A stretch of 64,000 nt of DNA from Paludibacteraceae bacterium (GCA_024405895.1 JAKSNW010000001.1:62001-126000); one strand, 5' to 3'; shown: positions 16,834-26,191, counted from the stretch's first letter. The notes: generated by a model not told the origin, from the letters alone. A program made the numbers and translations.

Positions 16834-17147
16834 CTATTGATGTATTTCTCCATTGATTACTACGATTTTAGAAGATTTGACAATGGTGTTGTTCTTGACG
16901 TATTTTCCGATGTACAGACCGTTGGACAGATTTGTTTGAGAATTAATGGCTGTAACGGGAATGCTTGTTACGAGCAAACCACTTGGTGAATAGACTTCCA
17001 ATAAGACATCTTCCTGGTCAGAGATATCATTGTTATCAAATTCTTCACCTGAGTAAGCCGGCGAATGTAATGGGAGTAATACGTTGTAATTTGGTGCTTT
17101 CGGTTTGCCAGGATAACAAGAGAAGTAGTGACAAGAACTTTGGCAGG
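16834..17147 (-). pseudogene. orphan T9SS C-terminal sorting domain (gene remnant)
   Basis: Reading the minus strand from 17147 to the stop at 16834-16836 gives about 100 residues. The last 70 match the pattern of a type A T9SS C-terminal domain: LEVYSPSGLLVTSIPV, then LSNGLYIGKYVKNN, then SSKIVVINGEIHQ and stop. No start codon or cargo domain precedes it. The frame differs from that of the lipoprotein gene immediately upstream, which stops at 17148. It is most likely the surviving tail of a secreted protein. Loss by recombination or decay is an inference. Confidence 0.6.
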
Positions 17148-18317
17148 TTATTTATGAACCAATCGAAAAACACTTGTGTAATAATATAACATGTCACTAT
17201 CTAATTTGATATCAACGTTGCCGTATTCTGCAATTACTTCGTTATTTTTCCATATTGTAAATGGGTGAAATTTTACAGATATATCTATGGCAGAGAAGTA
17301 AAAATCTCCGTTGATGACATGCAAATCTTTAGGGCTGTATGTGGCATTATTTTCATAAACTAATTGACCGTCTTTGTATATATAGGCATTTTTATAATAG
17401 TGTAGCCTATTTCCGGCGTTATCTTCTTCTATAACTTCGTCTGTCGCCAAAACATACAGACTACCATTGTTTTCTACTATATCTTGAATCCGCTCTGTTG
17501 GATTGTGTAAGAAGGTTCTGGTTTGTCCACACCAATAATAAGCATAACCTCCAAATACCACTTTATTTTTGAATATCTGACAACTTGCATGATAGTTTGA
17601 GAAAGACATATATTTTTCTGGAATATCAGAATAGTTATTTGGCATAACATGTTCAACTCCGTTTTTCCAATACACATCAAAAAATCTAGGACTTCCGGAA
17701 CAGATATCACTATGGGACATCGTTGCACTACCTAAAAAATAATAATCTTTATTTCGGGGATCCAAATACATTAGACTGACAGTGTGGTTGTTTAAAAGTG
17801 TTTGAGGAGTGTTTAAAACACAAAACTCGGAATCGTCTTTCCCGAATTGACGAATAATTATGGGTTCTGGAGAGTTGTATGAGTAATCGTTGGGATGATA
17901 TCCGTTGTTTGCGTTCCTGCTTTGCGAACAATATATATAATGTTCATTGCTAAAACCAATTATTCTTGGGGTAAATCGTGAGTCATATAAAAAATTCAAG
18001 TCAGAAAACGATTGAAAATCCTTAAGCATCTCACGATTATATTTTTGTGTGGTCTCATCATATGTAACTTTTATGCAATAGACATGTCCGTTTTCAAATT
18101 TAAAATTTGAATATGAAATTGAAGCATCGTCTTCGCCTTCAAAAATCAAAGATTTGTTTTTATATACTCTTGCAATAGTATGTTTTGTTATATCATCATT
18201 TTCATATATAGCGATATACATATCGTAGTCGTCAATGGTCGGTTCAATGCTGCAAGCAGCAAGAGATGCTGCTATGACGGCAAGCAATACGAAAATATAA
18301 ACTTTGCTGTAGGTCAT
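17148..18317 (-). CDS. lipoprotein of unknown function
   Basis: 389 residues. The signal peptide ends in the lipobox LAAC (Cys22), followed by SIEPTIDDYDMYI, so the mature protein is lipid-anchored. The rest is rich in aromatic residues and short repeated beta-like phrases (KNKSLIFEGEDD, KDGQLVYENNATYS, NGDFYFSAIDIS), suggesting a beta-propeller-like fold that displays ligand-binding loops. I do not recognise a named family. A TAACTTTG -7 box lies about 40 bases before the start on the minus strand. An orphan sorting domain follows out of frame. Confidence 0.65.
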   Translation of the reverse strand: MTYSKVYIFVLLAVIAASLAACSIEPTIDDYDMYIAIYENDDITKHTIARVYKNKSLIFEGEDDASISYSNFKFENGHVYCIKVTYDETTQKYNREMLKDFQSFSDLNFLYDSRFTPRIIGFSNEHYIYCSQSRNANNGYHPNDYSYNSPEPIIIRQFGKDDSEFCVLNTPQTLLNNHTVSLMYLDPRNKDYYFLGSATMSHSDICSGSPRFFDVYWKNGVEHVMPNNYSDIPEKYMSFSNYHASCQIFKNKVVFGGYAYYWCGQTRTFLHNPTERIQDIVENNGSLYVLATDEVIEEDNAGNRLHYYKNAYIYKDGQLVYENNATYSPKDLHVINGDFYFSAIDISVKFHPFTIWKNNEVIAEYGNVDIKLDSDMLYYYTSVFRLVHK

Positions 18318-18533
18318 GATATTCCGTTACTTTTTCTACGGTGTTATTTTTCGCTACAAAGTTAACAACCTTTTCTCGATCTACCAAACGTTTCTCCGAC
18401 AAAGGTCGCTGATACAATGAAATTTGCTTGTTTGCTTACAGTCTTTAAGCAAACCATCGCCGCCCTCAGACTTTCCGCACTGCAAGGCTTGCAGAATGAA
18501 ACCAGCTGCTCCGAAATGATGGTTGATGAAAAA

Positions 18534-18565
18534 CAAAGGGCCGACGGAGTTGCCGTCAGCCCTTG
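18534..18565 (-). terminator. Rho-independent terminator (minus strand)
   Basis: The hairpin CAAGGGCTGACGG / CCGTCGGCCCTTTG (minus strand, one mismatch) is followed by TTTTTC. It lies just past the second POT gene. Confidence 0.75.
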
Positions 18566-18586
18566 TCTTATTATCGGGGAGATGGA

Positions 18587-20248
18587 TTACTTAGTAATCT
18601 TTTCCAACCATTTGAGCATACCGAGCATCACACTCATTGAGGCGAGGCAGATGAAGGCAAATACTGCCCAGCATTGCCACTGGTGAGGGAATGCGTTCAA
18701 CATGGTCACGCCGAGGGCGATGAACAAGTTGCCGATAGCGGTAGCGCAGAGCCACAAGCCCTGGCAGATACCTTGGAGGTGTTTTGGAGCAATCTTTGAA
18801 ACGAAAGAGAGTCCAAGAGGTGAGATAAAGAGTTCAGCCAAGGTGAGGAAGAAATAGGTTACGAGCAATACCCATGGACCTTGTTTCATTGAAGCCTTGA
18901 TAGCCTCGTCCAAGCCGCGGAACTCTTCGCCAGAAGGATAGTTGCTTACCATAGCCAATACCATGAGGAAGACATAGGCGCAAGCGGTGATGAACATACC
19001 CATGGCGATTTTCTTAGGAGTAGAGATCTCTTTGCCTTTTCTTGACAAAGCACCGAACACGAGCATGATCAGTGGGGTCAGCACGATTACGAAGAATGGG
19101 TTGACACATTGCCAGATTTCAGGAGCAATAGAGTCGGTAACAACGAAGTCGCGGGTGAAGACAGAGAGTGATTGACCGTTCTGGTGGAATGAGAACCAGA
19201 AGAAGACAGCCACGCCGAGTACTGCGAAGAGGGCGTACATACGTTGTTTGATTTCCTTAGCGTCGTCAGCCACTTCCTCAACGGTGGTCTCAGCAGCCTT
19301 CACTTTCTTCACTGGGTTAGGAAGGTTCTTCTTGATGATGGTGAAGATGAAGAATGAGAGCAACATAGCCACTACAGAAGCGATGAATGAGTAGTGTACG
19401 CCGGTGTTGAATGTCTCGAGGTAGTTGGTGCAGAAGGCAGCCATGTCGGTGATAGCCTCGCCGCTGGTTGAGACAGCAGTTGAGAGTGCGTTGAGGTTGT
19501 CCATGTCTGCACCCTGGAGACCGCCATTCTTGATGTACTCGTGGCAGAGACGTGGGAGGTCGGAGTTGTAGATCAAGCCGTTGCTTTTCAAGTGGAAACT
19601 ACGGAGCAATGGAGCGATGAAAGGAGCGATAACGCCACCGATGTTGATGAACACGTAGAAGATCTGGAAGCCAGAGTCGCGGCGTGATTTAGCCTCAGCC
19701 AAAGCCTCAGGACCTTTTTGTGCGGCTTCGTTCTCGAAGTTGTCGTACATCTGACCAACGATAGCCTGGAGGTTACCTTTGAACAAGCCGTTGCCGACAG
19801 CGATGAGCAAGAGGGCTACGCAGGTGAGCACGAGTACCCACATTGGCACGTTGCCTGGGTCGCCGCCGAAGACTGGCACAGCGAGGATGACATAGCCGAT
19901 GGCCATTACCAAGAGGCCGGCCATGATGGTGCCTTTGAAGTTCTGCAATTTATCTGCTACGATACCGCCTGGGAGGCTAAGCACGTAGATAGAGAAATAG
20001 AACACTGAGTAGATCCAACCTGCAGCAGAGTCGGAGATACCGAACTTGGAGCAGAGGAACAACAAGAGTACAGCGTTCATGATGTAGTAACCGAAACGCT
20101 CACCCATGTTACTGAGTGCGGCAGCAATCAAACCTTTTGGGTGATGCTTCTTGGCTTCGATGATGTAGTACACCAGGAATGGTGTTACAAAGACAAGAAT
20201 CGCGAGGAGCATAGCCACCATGCGATTGTTTTGCCATAATTCTAACAT
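18587..20248 (-). CDS. POT-family proton-coupled peptide transporter (second of two)
   Basis: 553 residues with an extra N-terminal membrane segment before the POT signature (LSNMGERFGYYIMNAVLLLF, ExxER intact). YVLSLPGGIVADKLQNFKG and VFFWFSFHQNGQSLSVFTRD are the family blocks shared with the transporter at 12377. The same peptide/proton symport role is expected, with different substrate preference possible. It starts 32 bases after the acyltransferase on the same strand, so it is probably the second gene of that transcript. It ends at a terminator at 18534. Confidence 0.9.
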   Translation of the reverse strand: MLELWQNNRMVAMLLAILVFVTPFLVYYIIEAKKHHPKGLIAAALSNMGERFGYYIMNAVLLLFLCSKFGISDSAAGWIYSVFYFSIYVLSLPGGIVADKLQNFKGTIMAGLLVMAIGYVILAVPVFGGDPGNVPMWVLVLTCVALLLIAVGNGLFKGNLQAIVGQMYDNFENEAAQKGPEALAEAKSRRDSGFQIFYVFINIGGVIAPFIAPLLRSFHLKSNGLIYNSDLPRLCHEYIKNGGLQGADMDNLNALSTAVSTSGEAITDMAAFCTNYLETFNTGVHYSFIASVVAMLLSFFIFTIIKKNLPNPVKKVKAAETTVEEVADDAKEIKQRMYALFAVLGVAVFFWFSFHQNGQSLSVFTRDFVVTDSIAPEIWQCVNPFFVIVLTPLIMLVFGALSRKGKEISTPKKIAMGMFITACAYVFLMVLAMVSNYPSGEEFRGLDEAIKASMKQGPWVLLVTYFFLTLAELFISPLGLSFVSKIAPKHLQGICQGLWLCATAIGNLFIALGVTMLNAFPHQWQCWAVFAFICLASMSVMLGMLKWLEKITK

Positions 20249-20280
20249 AATGTTGTTGTTTTTAGATTAATATTGTTTTT

Positions 20281-21429
20281 TTATTTTGTTGCGTTGAGGT
20301 AGTTGACCAATGTGTTGGAGTAGATGGCGAGGAGGTTGTCGCGGAGCTCGCTGCGGAACTCGGGTTCGAGGTTGCTCAATGCCATGCGGCTCTCGAGGTA
20401 TTGGAGGGCGGCAGCTTTCTCCTCGTTGGTGTAACGACCGGCGAACTCGTTGGTGTTGAAGCGGAGGTCGTAGGCAACGTAGTTGATAGGGAAGAAGTGG
20501 TAGCCGAGGAAGATCTCGCGGTCGATGAGCTGCTTGACGGCCTCGACTTGCTCGTTGCGGCGGGTGATGCGTTGCTCTATCTCAGCGAGTTTGGCGTTGA
20601 TGGGCTCGGCGTAATTGACGTGAACGCGACCTTTCTTGCCCATGATGCCGGTGCGCATGCTGAAGACGTCCTCGCCCGGTGCTTTCTTGTAGTCGACTTG
20701 GTGGCGACGGCGCACCAACTCGGTGGCTTTCAGGTAGTCGCAAGGGTCGTATTCGTAGCTGATGGTCGTCGGGATGAGGTTGAGACGCTGCAGCTTCTGG
20801 ACGAAGGAGCCCTCGCCAGAGAAGGTGAACATCTTGAGGATGCTCTCTTGGGTCTGGTCGTTAGAGTCTTTGGCGCGTCCCTCACGTTGGGCAATCCAAA
20901 CGGAGCGGTGCTCCTCGGTGATGATATGGCTGATATAGGACGAGAGTTGGGCATAAGCCGAAGCTGTTTTCTCCTGACGTTTCACCACAAAGGCACCACA
21001 CACACGCACTAACGTACGCACCCAAGGCAGAGCCAGCAGGTTGTCGCCAATGGCAATGGCCGTGGTCTCGTGGTCATTGAGCATCATGGCGTAGTTGATG
21101 AGCGAAGGGTCCATCACAATATCGCGGTGGTTGGAGATTACCAGACCCGGTTCTTGGAGATATTCCTGACCGCTGAAGGTAATTTCGGCTTCGCTGCCTT
21201 TGAGAAGTTGAAGGAAACAAGGGAGTACAACACGCTTACGGAAGTCGAAAGCAGTGCGTACAGAACGCAGCAGACCAACAATCTCATCTTTTCCGAGTGG
21301 GGAGAAGAGTTTGCAAACAACCTTCATAAAATCCTCACTCGCAATGAGTTGTTCTATTGCAGCTGGTATTTCGCCGTCGTAGCAGTAAGCTATATCGGCA
21401 AAATCGGGGTGTTGATGAGCAGTATTCAT
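20281..21429 (-). CDS. PlsC-like acyltransferase
   Basis: 382 residues from the ATG at 21429 (MNTAHQHPDF). The acyltransferase H-x4-D signature is in VISNHRDIVMDPS, with the second block in RSVWIAQREGRAKDSND. The family (1-acylglycerol-phosphate acyltransferase-like, larger Bacteroidales type) transfers fatty acids to glycerolipids or related acceptors at the inner membrane. A longer open frame reaches 21498, but its extra codons overlap the promoter at 21438-21471, so the shorter start is preferred. The promoter leaves a leader of only a few bases. Confidence 0.78.
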   Translation of the reverse strand: MNTAHQHPDFADIAYCYDGEIPAAIEQLIASEDFMKVVCKLFSPLGKDEIVGLLRSVRTAFDFRKRVVLPCFLQLLKGSEAEITFSGQEYLQEPGLVISNHRDIVMDPSLINYAMMLNDHETTAIAIGDNLLALPWVRTLVRVCGAFVVKRQEKTASAYAQLSSYISHIITEEHRSVWIAQREGRAKDSNDQTQESILKMFTFSGEGSFVQKLQRLNLIPTTISYEYDPCDYLKATELVRRRHQVDYKKAPGEDVFSMRTGIMGKKGRVHVNYAEPINAKLAEIEQRITRRNEQVEAVKQLIDREIFLGYHFFPINYVAYDLRFNTNEFAGRYTNEEKAAALQYLESRMALSNLEPEFRSELRDNLLAIYSNTLVNYLNATK

Positions 21430-21437
21430 ATTATCTT

Positions 21438-21471
21438 GCAAAGATAGCGAAAGTTTGGCGTAGATGCCAAA
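21438..21471 (-). promoter_or_regulatory. Bacteroidota-type promoter very close to the start codon
   Basis: On the minus strand TTTG (21468-21471) is followed after 21 bases by TATCTTTGC (21438-21446). The ATG at 21429 begins 8 bases downstream of the box, so the transcript would be nearly leaderless. Confidence 0.75.
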
Positions 21472-21542
21472 CAAACAGCCATTTATTTTCTCATACAACG
21501 AAAATCAGTCCATCAAAGAGCGGAAGATGAACCGATAAGCCA

Positions 21543-21578
21543 AAAGAAAGCCAGCCTCGGGCGCATCCAAGACTGGCA
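21543..21578 (-). terminator. probable terminator after the outer-membrane protein gene
   Basis: On the minus strand, GCCAG ... CTGGC (21573-21577 with 21550-21554) is followed by TTTCTTTTGG. The stem is short, so confidence is moderate. Confidence 0.5.
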
Positions 21579-21616
21579 ATTCTTACAAAGACAAATTTGG
21601 AATATTTTCGTACTGT

Positions 21617-22249
21617 TTAGTGACAAAACATAAAGCCGAAATAGAACCTCGGACCAGTGGGTTTCAGCACTTTGTCATCATGGATAGCCACCATCCAATC
21701 GAGTCGGAAGGTGAGGTGTACTTTCTGACTCATGCACCAATCGAGGCCTGCATACGGTCCTACATAGAAAAACGACTGTTTATGAAAGGTGGCGTTCTGT
21801 TCCGGCAGCCAGTCGGTCTGACTGCCCTCGATGATATAGAGCGATCGCATGGCTCCTCCGCCCAAGGCAGTGCCCACAAACGGCCATATTTTCGTGTTTC
21901 GCCAACAGGCATCCACGTTCAGACCACCCCATCCGGTTCGCACATAGCTGCCTGGAGCAAGTATCTGTCGGCAGTCGGTGGTGGAGGCATTCATGGTGGA
22001 GACAAATCCCTCACAGCCCACTCGCATCAGTTTGCCGAGGTTGACATGTGCGCCTCCCCCGATACCGAAGGTAGCCCCAGAAGGGCTGCACAGCAGTTCG
22101 TTGTCCACCACAGGAGCCTGAGGGTCTTTGCCAAAGAGGTAGCCTGCATGAAGCATCATGCCACCAGAAAAGCCTTGATAGACCTTTGTTCCGGCTTGCA
22201 CTGCAAGGGCAAAAAACAGTAGTGTTATGAAAAGTGCTCTTTTAATCAT
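21617..22249 (-). CDS. outer-membrane beta-barrel-like protein
   Basis: About 210 residues from ATG 22249. The signal peptide (IKRALFITLLFFALAVQAG) is followed by alternating aromatic and glycine-rich strands (GGMMLHAGYLFG, GIGGGAHVNLGKLMRVGCEG, FFYVGPYAGLDWCM). It ends with an aromatic strand, FYFGFMFCH, typical of small outer-membrane barrels. No specific family is recognised. It lies 101 bases downstream of the winged-helix regulator on the same strand. Confidence 0.6.
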   Translation of the reverse strand: MIKRALFITLLFFALAVQAGTKVYQGFSGGMMLHAGYLFGKDPQAPVVDNELLCSPSGATFGIGGGAHVNLGKLMRVGCEGFVSTMNASTTDCRQILAPGSYVRTGWGGLNVDACWRNTKIWPFVGTALGGGAMRSLYIIEGSQTDWLPEQNATFHKQSFFYVGPYAGLDWCMSQKVHLTFRLDWMVAIHDDKVLKPTGPRFYFGFMFCH

Positions 22250-22349
22250 TATCAGCAAGTTGGCGATGTGACAGGAACATCAGGAAACGGAGCGCAAAAG
22301 ACGCACTTTTTCCGCTGACAATGTTTAAGATTTTCTTAAGATTTTAAGA

Positions 22350-22943
22350 TTACGCGATAGGAATTCTCAATTCGTTGACCATACCGTTCACATCGAGCGA
22401 GAGTGAGAAATGGTCGAGTGTGAGATGCGAAGTGATACATATTGTGCCAGGTTGGGCTATGGAGAGGAGTGCCACAAGGATACCATCGAGCATCTGATGG
22501 AGCACATCGGGACGGATGGCAATCTCGCGAACGAAGGGGTCGAGTTTCACCTGCGGTTCCAGCTGATGATTCTGAAACTCCAGTGCATGCGATTGCATCC
22601 ATTGGGGAATGAATTCGCCTATATCAATACGGTAATAAGGTATAGCCTCTTGGTTGGAATGGAACAGGAACCCCTCGCCACGGACGGTCTCAATAGGATA
22701 GGCAGTGGTAAAGCCGAGTTTGCGTCGGATAGCATTGAGGTGCACATCCACAGTGCCTGTATCGTAGTGGAAAGCAGTTCCCCAGACATTGTCCACCACC
22801 TCCGAGCGTGTACAGAGGCTGTTGGGGTGAACGTAGAGATAGTGCAGCAAGGCATACTCCAGACGGGTCAGTCGGGCACTATGGTCGCCATAGGTGGCTT
22901 CTCGCAGTTTACTGTTGAGTAAGAGTCGGGGCTGTTCCTGCAT
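22350..22943 (-). CDS. winged-helix regulator without a receiver domain; C-terminus resembles a degenerate kinase ATPase domain
   Basis: 197 residues from ATG 22943, chosen because the longer frame to 23009 runs over the promoter at 22965. Residues 1-90 are an OmpR-type winged helix (LTRLEYALLHYLYVHPNSLC, then TGTVDVHLNAIRRKLG and IETVRGEGFLF). No receiver domain precedes it. The C-terminal 80 residues contain VREIAIRPDVLHQMLDGILV and a following GTICITS strand. These recall the N-box helix of a histidine-kinase ATPase domain, but without the catalytic asparagine or glycine boxes. This second point is tentative. Confidence 0.7.
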   Translation of the reverse strand: MQEQPRLLLNSKLREATYGDHSARLTRLEYALLHYLYVHPNSLCTRSEVVDNVWGTAFHYDTGTVDVHLNAIRRKLGFTTAYPIETVRGEGFLFHSNQEAIPYYRIDIGEFIPQWMQSHALEFQNHQLEPQVKLDPFVREIAIRPDVLHQMLDGILVALLSIAQPGTICITSHLTLDHFSLSLDVNGMVNELRIPIA

Positions 22944-22964
22944 AAGAGATGGGAATTGAACAGC

Positions 22965-22973
22965 GCAAAGGTA
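22965..22973 (-). promoter_or_regulatory. -7 box TACCTTTGC of the winged-helix regulator
   Basis: The box lies on the minus strand 21 bases before ATG 22943 and decides the start choice. Confidence 0.6.
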
Positions 22974-23054
22974 GCACTTATTTTCCTGTCTACAAACACC
23001 CACGTCCATATTCAGCAGCTTTTTCGCTTTTAAGGCGACAAAAATGGTTTTTCG

Positions 23055-23087
23055 TTTGTCAGGTTCAGCAACTTTTGGTAATTTTGC
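23055..23087 (+). promoter_or_regulatory. Bacteroidota-type promoter of pta-ackA
   Basis: TTTG 23055-23058, 20-base spacer, TAATTTTGC 23079-23087. Confidence 0.8.
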
Positions 23088-23144
23088 ATACCTCGACGGG
23101 CTGAGGCTCCGTCATTCCTTTTGAAACTCAAAAAACACAAAGAT

Positions 23145-24155
23145 ATGGGCTTAGTAGAAAAAATCATTGCGCGTGCTAAGAGCAATAAGCAGCGCATCGT
23201 GCTTCCAGAAGCAGAAGAAATTCGTACACTGACCGCTGCCGACAAGGTGTTGGCAGACGACATCGCAGACCTCATCCTCATCGGCAACCCTGACAAGGTG
23301 CATGCCCTTGCAGCAGAGAACGGTCTGACACACATCGACAAGGCCATTCTTATTGACCCCGAGAACAACCCAGAGAGCGAGCGCTATGCCGAACTGCTCT
23401 TCGAGATTCGCAAGAGCAAAGGCATGACCATCGAGAAGGCACGTGAGTTGGTGAAGAACCCTCTTTACCTCGGCTGCCTCATCATCAAGTCAAACGGTGC
23501 CGACGGCCAGATCTCCGGCGCTTTGTCAACCACAGGCGACACTCTCCGTCCAGCACTCCAAATCATCAAATGTGCCCCTGGCATCTCTTGCGTGAGCGGT
23601 GCCATGCTCCTCGTGACCGACAAGAAGGAGTACGGCGAAGAGGGTGTCCTCGTCGTTGGCGACGTAGCCGTTACCCCTATGCCAGATGCCGCACAACTCT
23701 CACAGATTGCTGTATGTACCGCTCAGACTGCCAAGAGCGTAGCCGGCTTTGCAGAGCCTCGTGTGGCTATGCTGAGTTTCTCAACAAAAGGCAGCGCTTC
23801 CCACGAGGTAGTAGACAAGGTGGTTGAGGCTACCCGTCTTGCCAAGGAGTTGGATCCAGCATTGAAGATTGACGGCGAGCTGCAAGCCGATGCAGCCCTC
23901 GTGCCATCCGTAGGTGCCAAGAAGGCTCCAGGCAGCGAGATTGCCGGCAAGGCAAACGTACTCGTCTTCCCATGCCTCGAGGTGGGCAACATCAGTTATA
24001 AACTGGTTCAGCGTATTGCCGGAGCCGAAGCCCTCGGCCCAATCCTCCAAGGCATCGCCCGTCCGGTCAACGACCTCAGCCGCGGCTGCTCCGTCGACGA
24101 CATCTACAAACTGGTGGCCATCACCGCCTGCCAGGCAATGGACGCGAAATCTTAA
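23145..24155 (+). CDS. pta: phosphate acetyltransferase
   Basis: 336 residues from ATG 23145 (MGLVEKIIARAKSNKQRIVLPE). This is the short Pta form lacking N-terminal regulatory domains. Family blocks include ADGQISGALSTTGDTLRPAL, MLSFSTKGSASHEVVDKV and the C-terminal PVNDLSRGCSVDDI. It interconverts acetyl-CoA and acetyl phosphate in fermentative acetate production. ackA follows after about 150 bases. The promoter at 23055 probably drives both. Confidence 0.95.
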   Translation: MGLVEKIIARAKSNKQRIVLPEAEEIRTLTAADKVLADDIADLILIGNPDKVHALAAENGLTHIDKAILIDPENNPESERYAELLFEIRKSKGMTIEKARELVKNPLYLGCLIIKSNGADGQISGALSTTGDTLRPALQIIKCAPGISCVSGAMLLVTDKKEYGEEGVLVVGDVAVTPMPDAAQLSQIAVCTAQTAKSVAGFAEPRVAMLSFSTKGSASHEVVDKVVEATRLAKELDPALKIDGELQADAALVPSVGAKKAPGSEIAGKANVLVFPCLEVGNISYKLVQRIAGAEALGPILQGIARPVNDLSRGCSVDDIYKLVAITACQAMDAKS

Positions 24156-24302
24156 TCCCCCGAAACCTCGATGGTTCGCTAACTCGAGGACTCGGGAAAA
24201 AAGCCTGACTCCTTGAGAAAAAACTCAACTTTATAATTAACTTTTCCTCCCAACCACCTCGGGAGCCTAATCATCTTCGCAATGAAGAGTGAGGTGGGTC
24301 TT

Positions 24303-25496
24303 ATGAAAATTTTAGTTTTAAACTGTGGTTCTTCTTCCATCAAGTTCGCCCTCTATAACATGGACGACAAGAGTGTGATGATCTCCGGCGGCGCAGAACG
24401 CGTAGGCCTCGACGGCGCTTTCGTCAAGGTCAAACTGGCCAACGGCGAGAAGAAGAAACTGATGCACGATATCCCAGAACATACAGAGGGTGTGAAGTTC
24501 ATCTTCTCACTCCTCACCGACGCCGAGATCGGTGTCATCAAGAGTCTCGACGAGATCGGTGCCGTAGGTCACCGCATGGTGCACGGCGGCGAGAAGTTCA
24601 ACAAGAGCGTACGCCTCACCGACGAGGTGCTGAGGGTCTTCGAAGAGTGCTCCGACCTCGCTCCACTCCACAACCCTGCCAACCTCAAGGGTGTGAGAGC
24701 CGTTTCCGAGCTGATGCCTAACCTTCCTCAGGTGGGCGTCTTCGACACAGCCTTCCACCAGACCATGCCTGACTATGCCTACATGTATGCCATCCCTTAC
24801 GAGCTCTACGAGCAGTACGGCATCCGTCGCTATGGCTTCCACGGCACGAGTCACCGCTACGTCTCAGCCCGTGCCTGTGAGTTCCTCGGACTGAAGGCTG
24901 AGGAGACCAAAGTCATCACCTGCCACATCGGCAACGGTGGCTCATGTGCTGCCGTACTCAACGGCAAATGCGTGGACACCTCTATGGGTCTGACCCCTCT
25001 GGAAGGCCTCGTGATGGGCACACGCTCTGGCGACATCGACGGCGGCGCCATCGCCTTCATCCAGAAGAAACTCGGTCTGGACGCCGACGGCATCTCCAAC
25101 CTCCTGAACAAAAAATCGGGCGTACAGGGCATCACAGGCATCTCCAGTGATATGCGCGAGATTGAGGACGCTGCCGCTGCCGGCAACGAGAAGGCTATCC
25201 TCGCCCTCAAGATGTACGACTACCACATCAAGAAATATGTGGGCGCCTACGCTGCCGCTATGGGTGGCGTCGATGTTATCGTCTTCACAGCCGGTGTAGG
25301 CGAGAACATGGATATCATGCGCGCCGGCGTCTGCCGTGGACTTGAGTTCATGGGCGTGAAGATTGACGAGACCGTCAACCACAACACCCGTGGCAAGGAG
25401 CAGATCATCTCCACTCCCGACTCTAAAGTCAAGGTTGTGGTCATCCCAACCGACGAGGAACTGATGATTGCCACCGACACCATGGCACTCCTCTAA
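24303..25496 (+). CDS. ackA: acetate kinase
   Basis: 397 residues from ATG 24303 (MKILVLNCGSSSIKFALY, the ASKHA-fold phosphate-binding start). RYGFHGTSHRYVS and VITCHIGNGGSCAAV are the two family signatures. MGLTPLEGLVMGTRSGDID and VFTAGVGENMDIMR complete the active site. It makes ATP from acetyl phosphate, finishing the pathway begun by pta. A longer frame to 24282 adds only seven residues and is not preferred. A strong terminator follows at 25517. Confidence 0.96.
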   Translation: MKILVLNCGSSSIKFALYNMDDKSVMISGGAERVGLDGAFVKVKLANGEKKKLMHDIPEHTEGVKFIFSLLTDAEIGVIKSLDEIGAVGHRMVHGGEKFNKSVRLTDEVLRVFEECSDLAPLHNPANLKGVRAVSELMPNLPQVGVFDTAFHQTMPDYAYMYAIPYELYEQYGIRRYGFHGTSHRYVSARACEFLGLKAEETKVITCHIGNGGSCAAVLNGKCVDTSMGLTPLEGLVMGTRSGDIDGGAIAFIQKKLGLDADGISNLLNKKSGVQGITGISSDMREIEDAAAAGNEKAILALKMYDYHIKKYVGAYAAAMGGVDVIVFTAGVGENMDIMRAGVCRGLEFMGVKIDETVNHNTRGKEQIISTPDSKVKVVVIPTDEELMIATDTMALL

Positions 25497-25516
25497 TCGG
25501 ATTCGCAGTCACCAAA

Positions 25517-25556
25517 CCAAAGCCGCCCCGCTCCACAGTGGGGCGGTTTGTTTTTA
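25517..25556 (+). terminator. Rho-independent terminator of pta-ackA
   Basis: The GC-rich stem AAGCCGCCCC / GGGGCGGTTT is followed by GTTTTTAT. Confidence 0.85.
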
Positions 25557-25697
25557 TCAATCCCTAAGGCACCTCAGCAAGGCTCCAACAAAAGCGGTTG
25601 GCAGGGCGTTCCTTACCTCACAAAAGGGTATGGCGCCCTTTGGAATTCACAAAAAATGGCAGAAGAAGGCCACGGAGATAATATATAGTGAGTTCCA

Positions 25698-25730
25698 TTT
25701 GTCAGAATCAATAGTTTTTGGTAATTTTGC
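25698..25730 (+). promoter_or_regulatory. Bacteroidota-type promoter of the rbfA operon
   Basis: TTTG 25698-25701, 20-base spacer, TAATTTTGC 25722-25730. A leader of about 105 bases precedes rbfA. Confidence 0.8.
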
Positions 25731-25839
25731 AGACTTGAATTTCTTAGATTGAGACCACTATGCCCCTATCAATTCTAAGAATTCAAGACACCAAAAAACA
25801 AATCGTAAACAACACTAACACTCAAACAACAACACACAC

Positions 25840-26175
25840 ATGCAAACAACAAGACAAGAAAAGATATCTCGCTTGATTCAGAAGGAATTGAGCGATATTT
25901 TCCTCAGTTACTCACGCCAGAACACCGGCGCTCTCGTCTCTGTCACCCAAGTACGCGTGACCAGCGACCTCAGCATCGCTCGCGTCTACCTCAGCCTCTT
26001 CCCACAAGACAAGGCAGAGGAACTGTTCAACGCCATCAAGGAGGACACAAAGAACGTTCGCTTCGAACTCGGCAACCGCACACGCCACCAGTTGCGCGTG
26101 ATTCCAGAGCTGCAGTTCTACGTAGACGATTCTCTCGACTACCTCGAGAACATCGACCGACTGCTGAAACTCTAA
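25840..26175 (+). CDS. rbfA: 30S ribosome-binding factor A
   Basis: 111 residues with the RbfA KH-like fold pattern: RQEKISRLIQKELSDIF at the start, VTQVRVTSDLSIARVYLSLF in the middle and LRVIPELQFYVDDSLDYLENI near the end. It helps late maturation of the small ribosomal subunit, especially in the cold. The gene is first in an operon with the LolC/E-like permease, 16 bases downstream, a common arrangement in Bacteroidota. Confidence 0.93.
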   Translation: MQTTRQEKISRLIQKELSDIFLSYSRQNTGALVSVTQVRVTSDLSIARVYLSLFPQDKAEELFNAIKEDTKNVRFELGNRTRHQLRVIPELQFYVDDSLDYLENIDRLLKL

Positions 26176-26191
26176 CCCACACCGCACCAAC

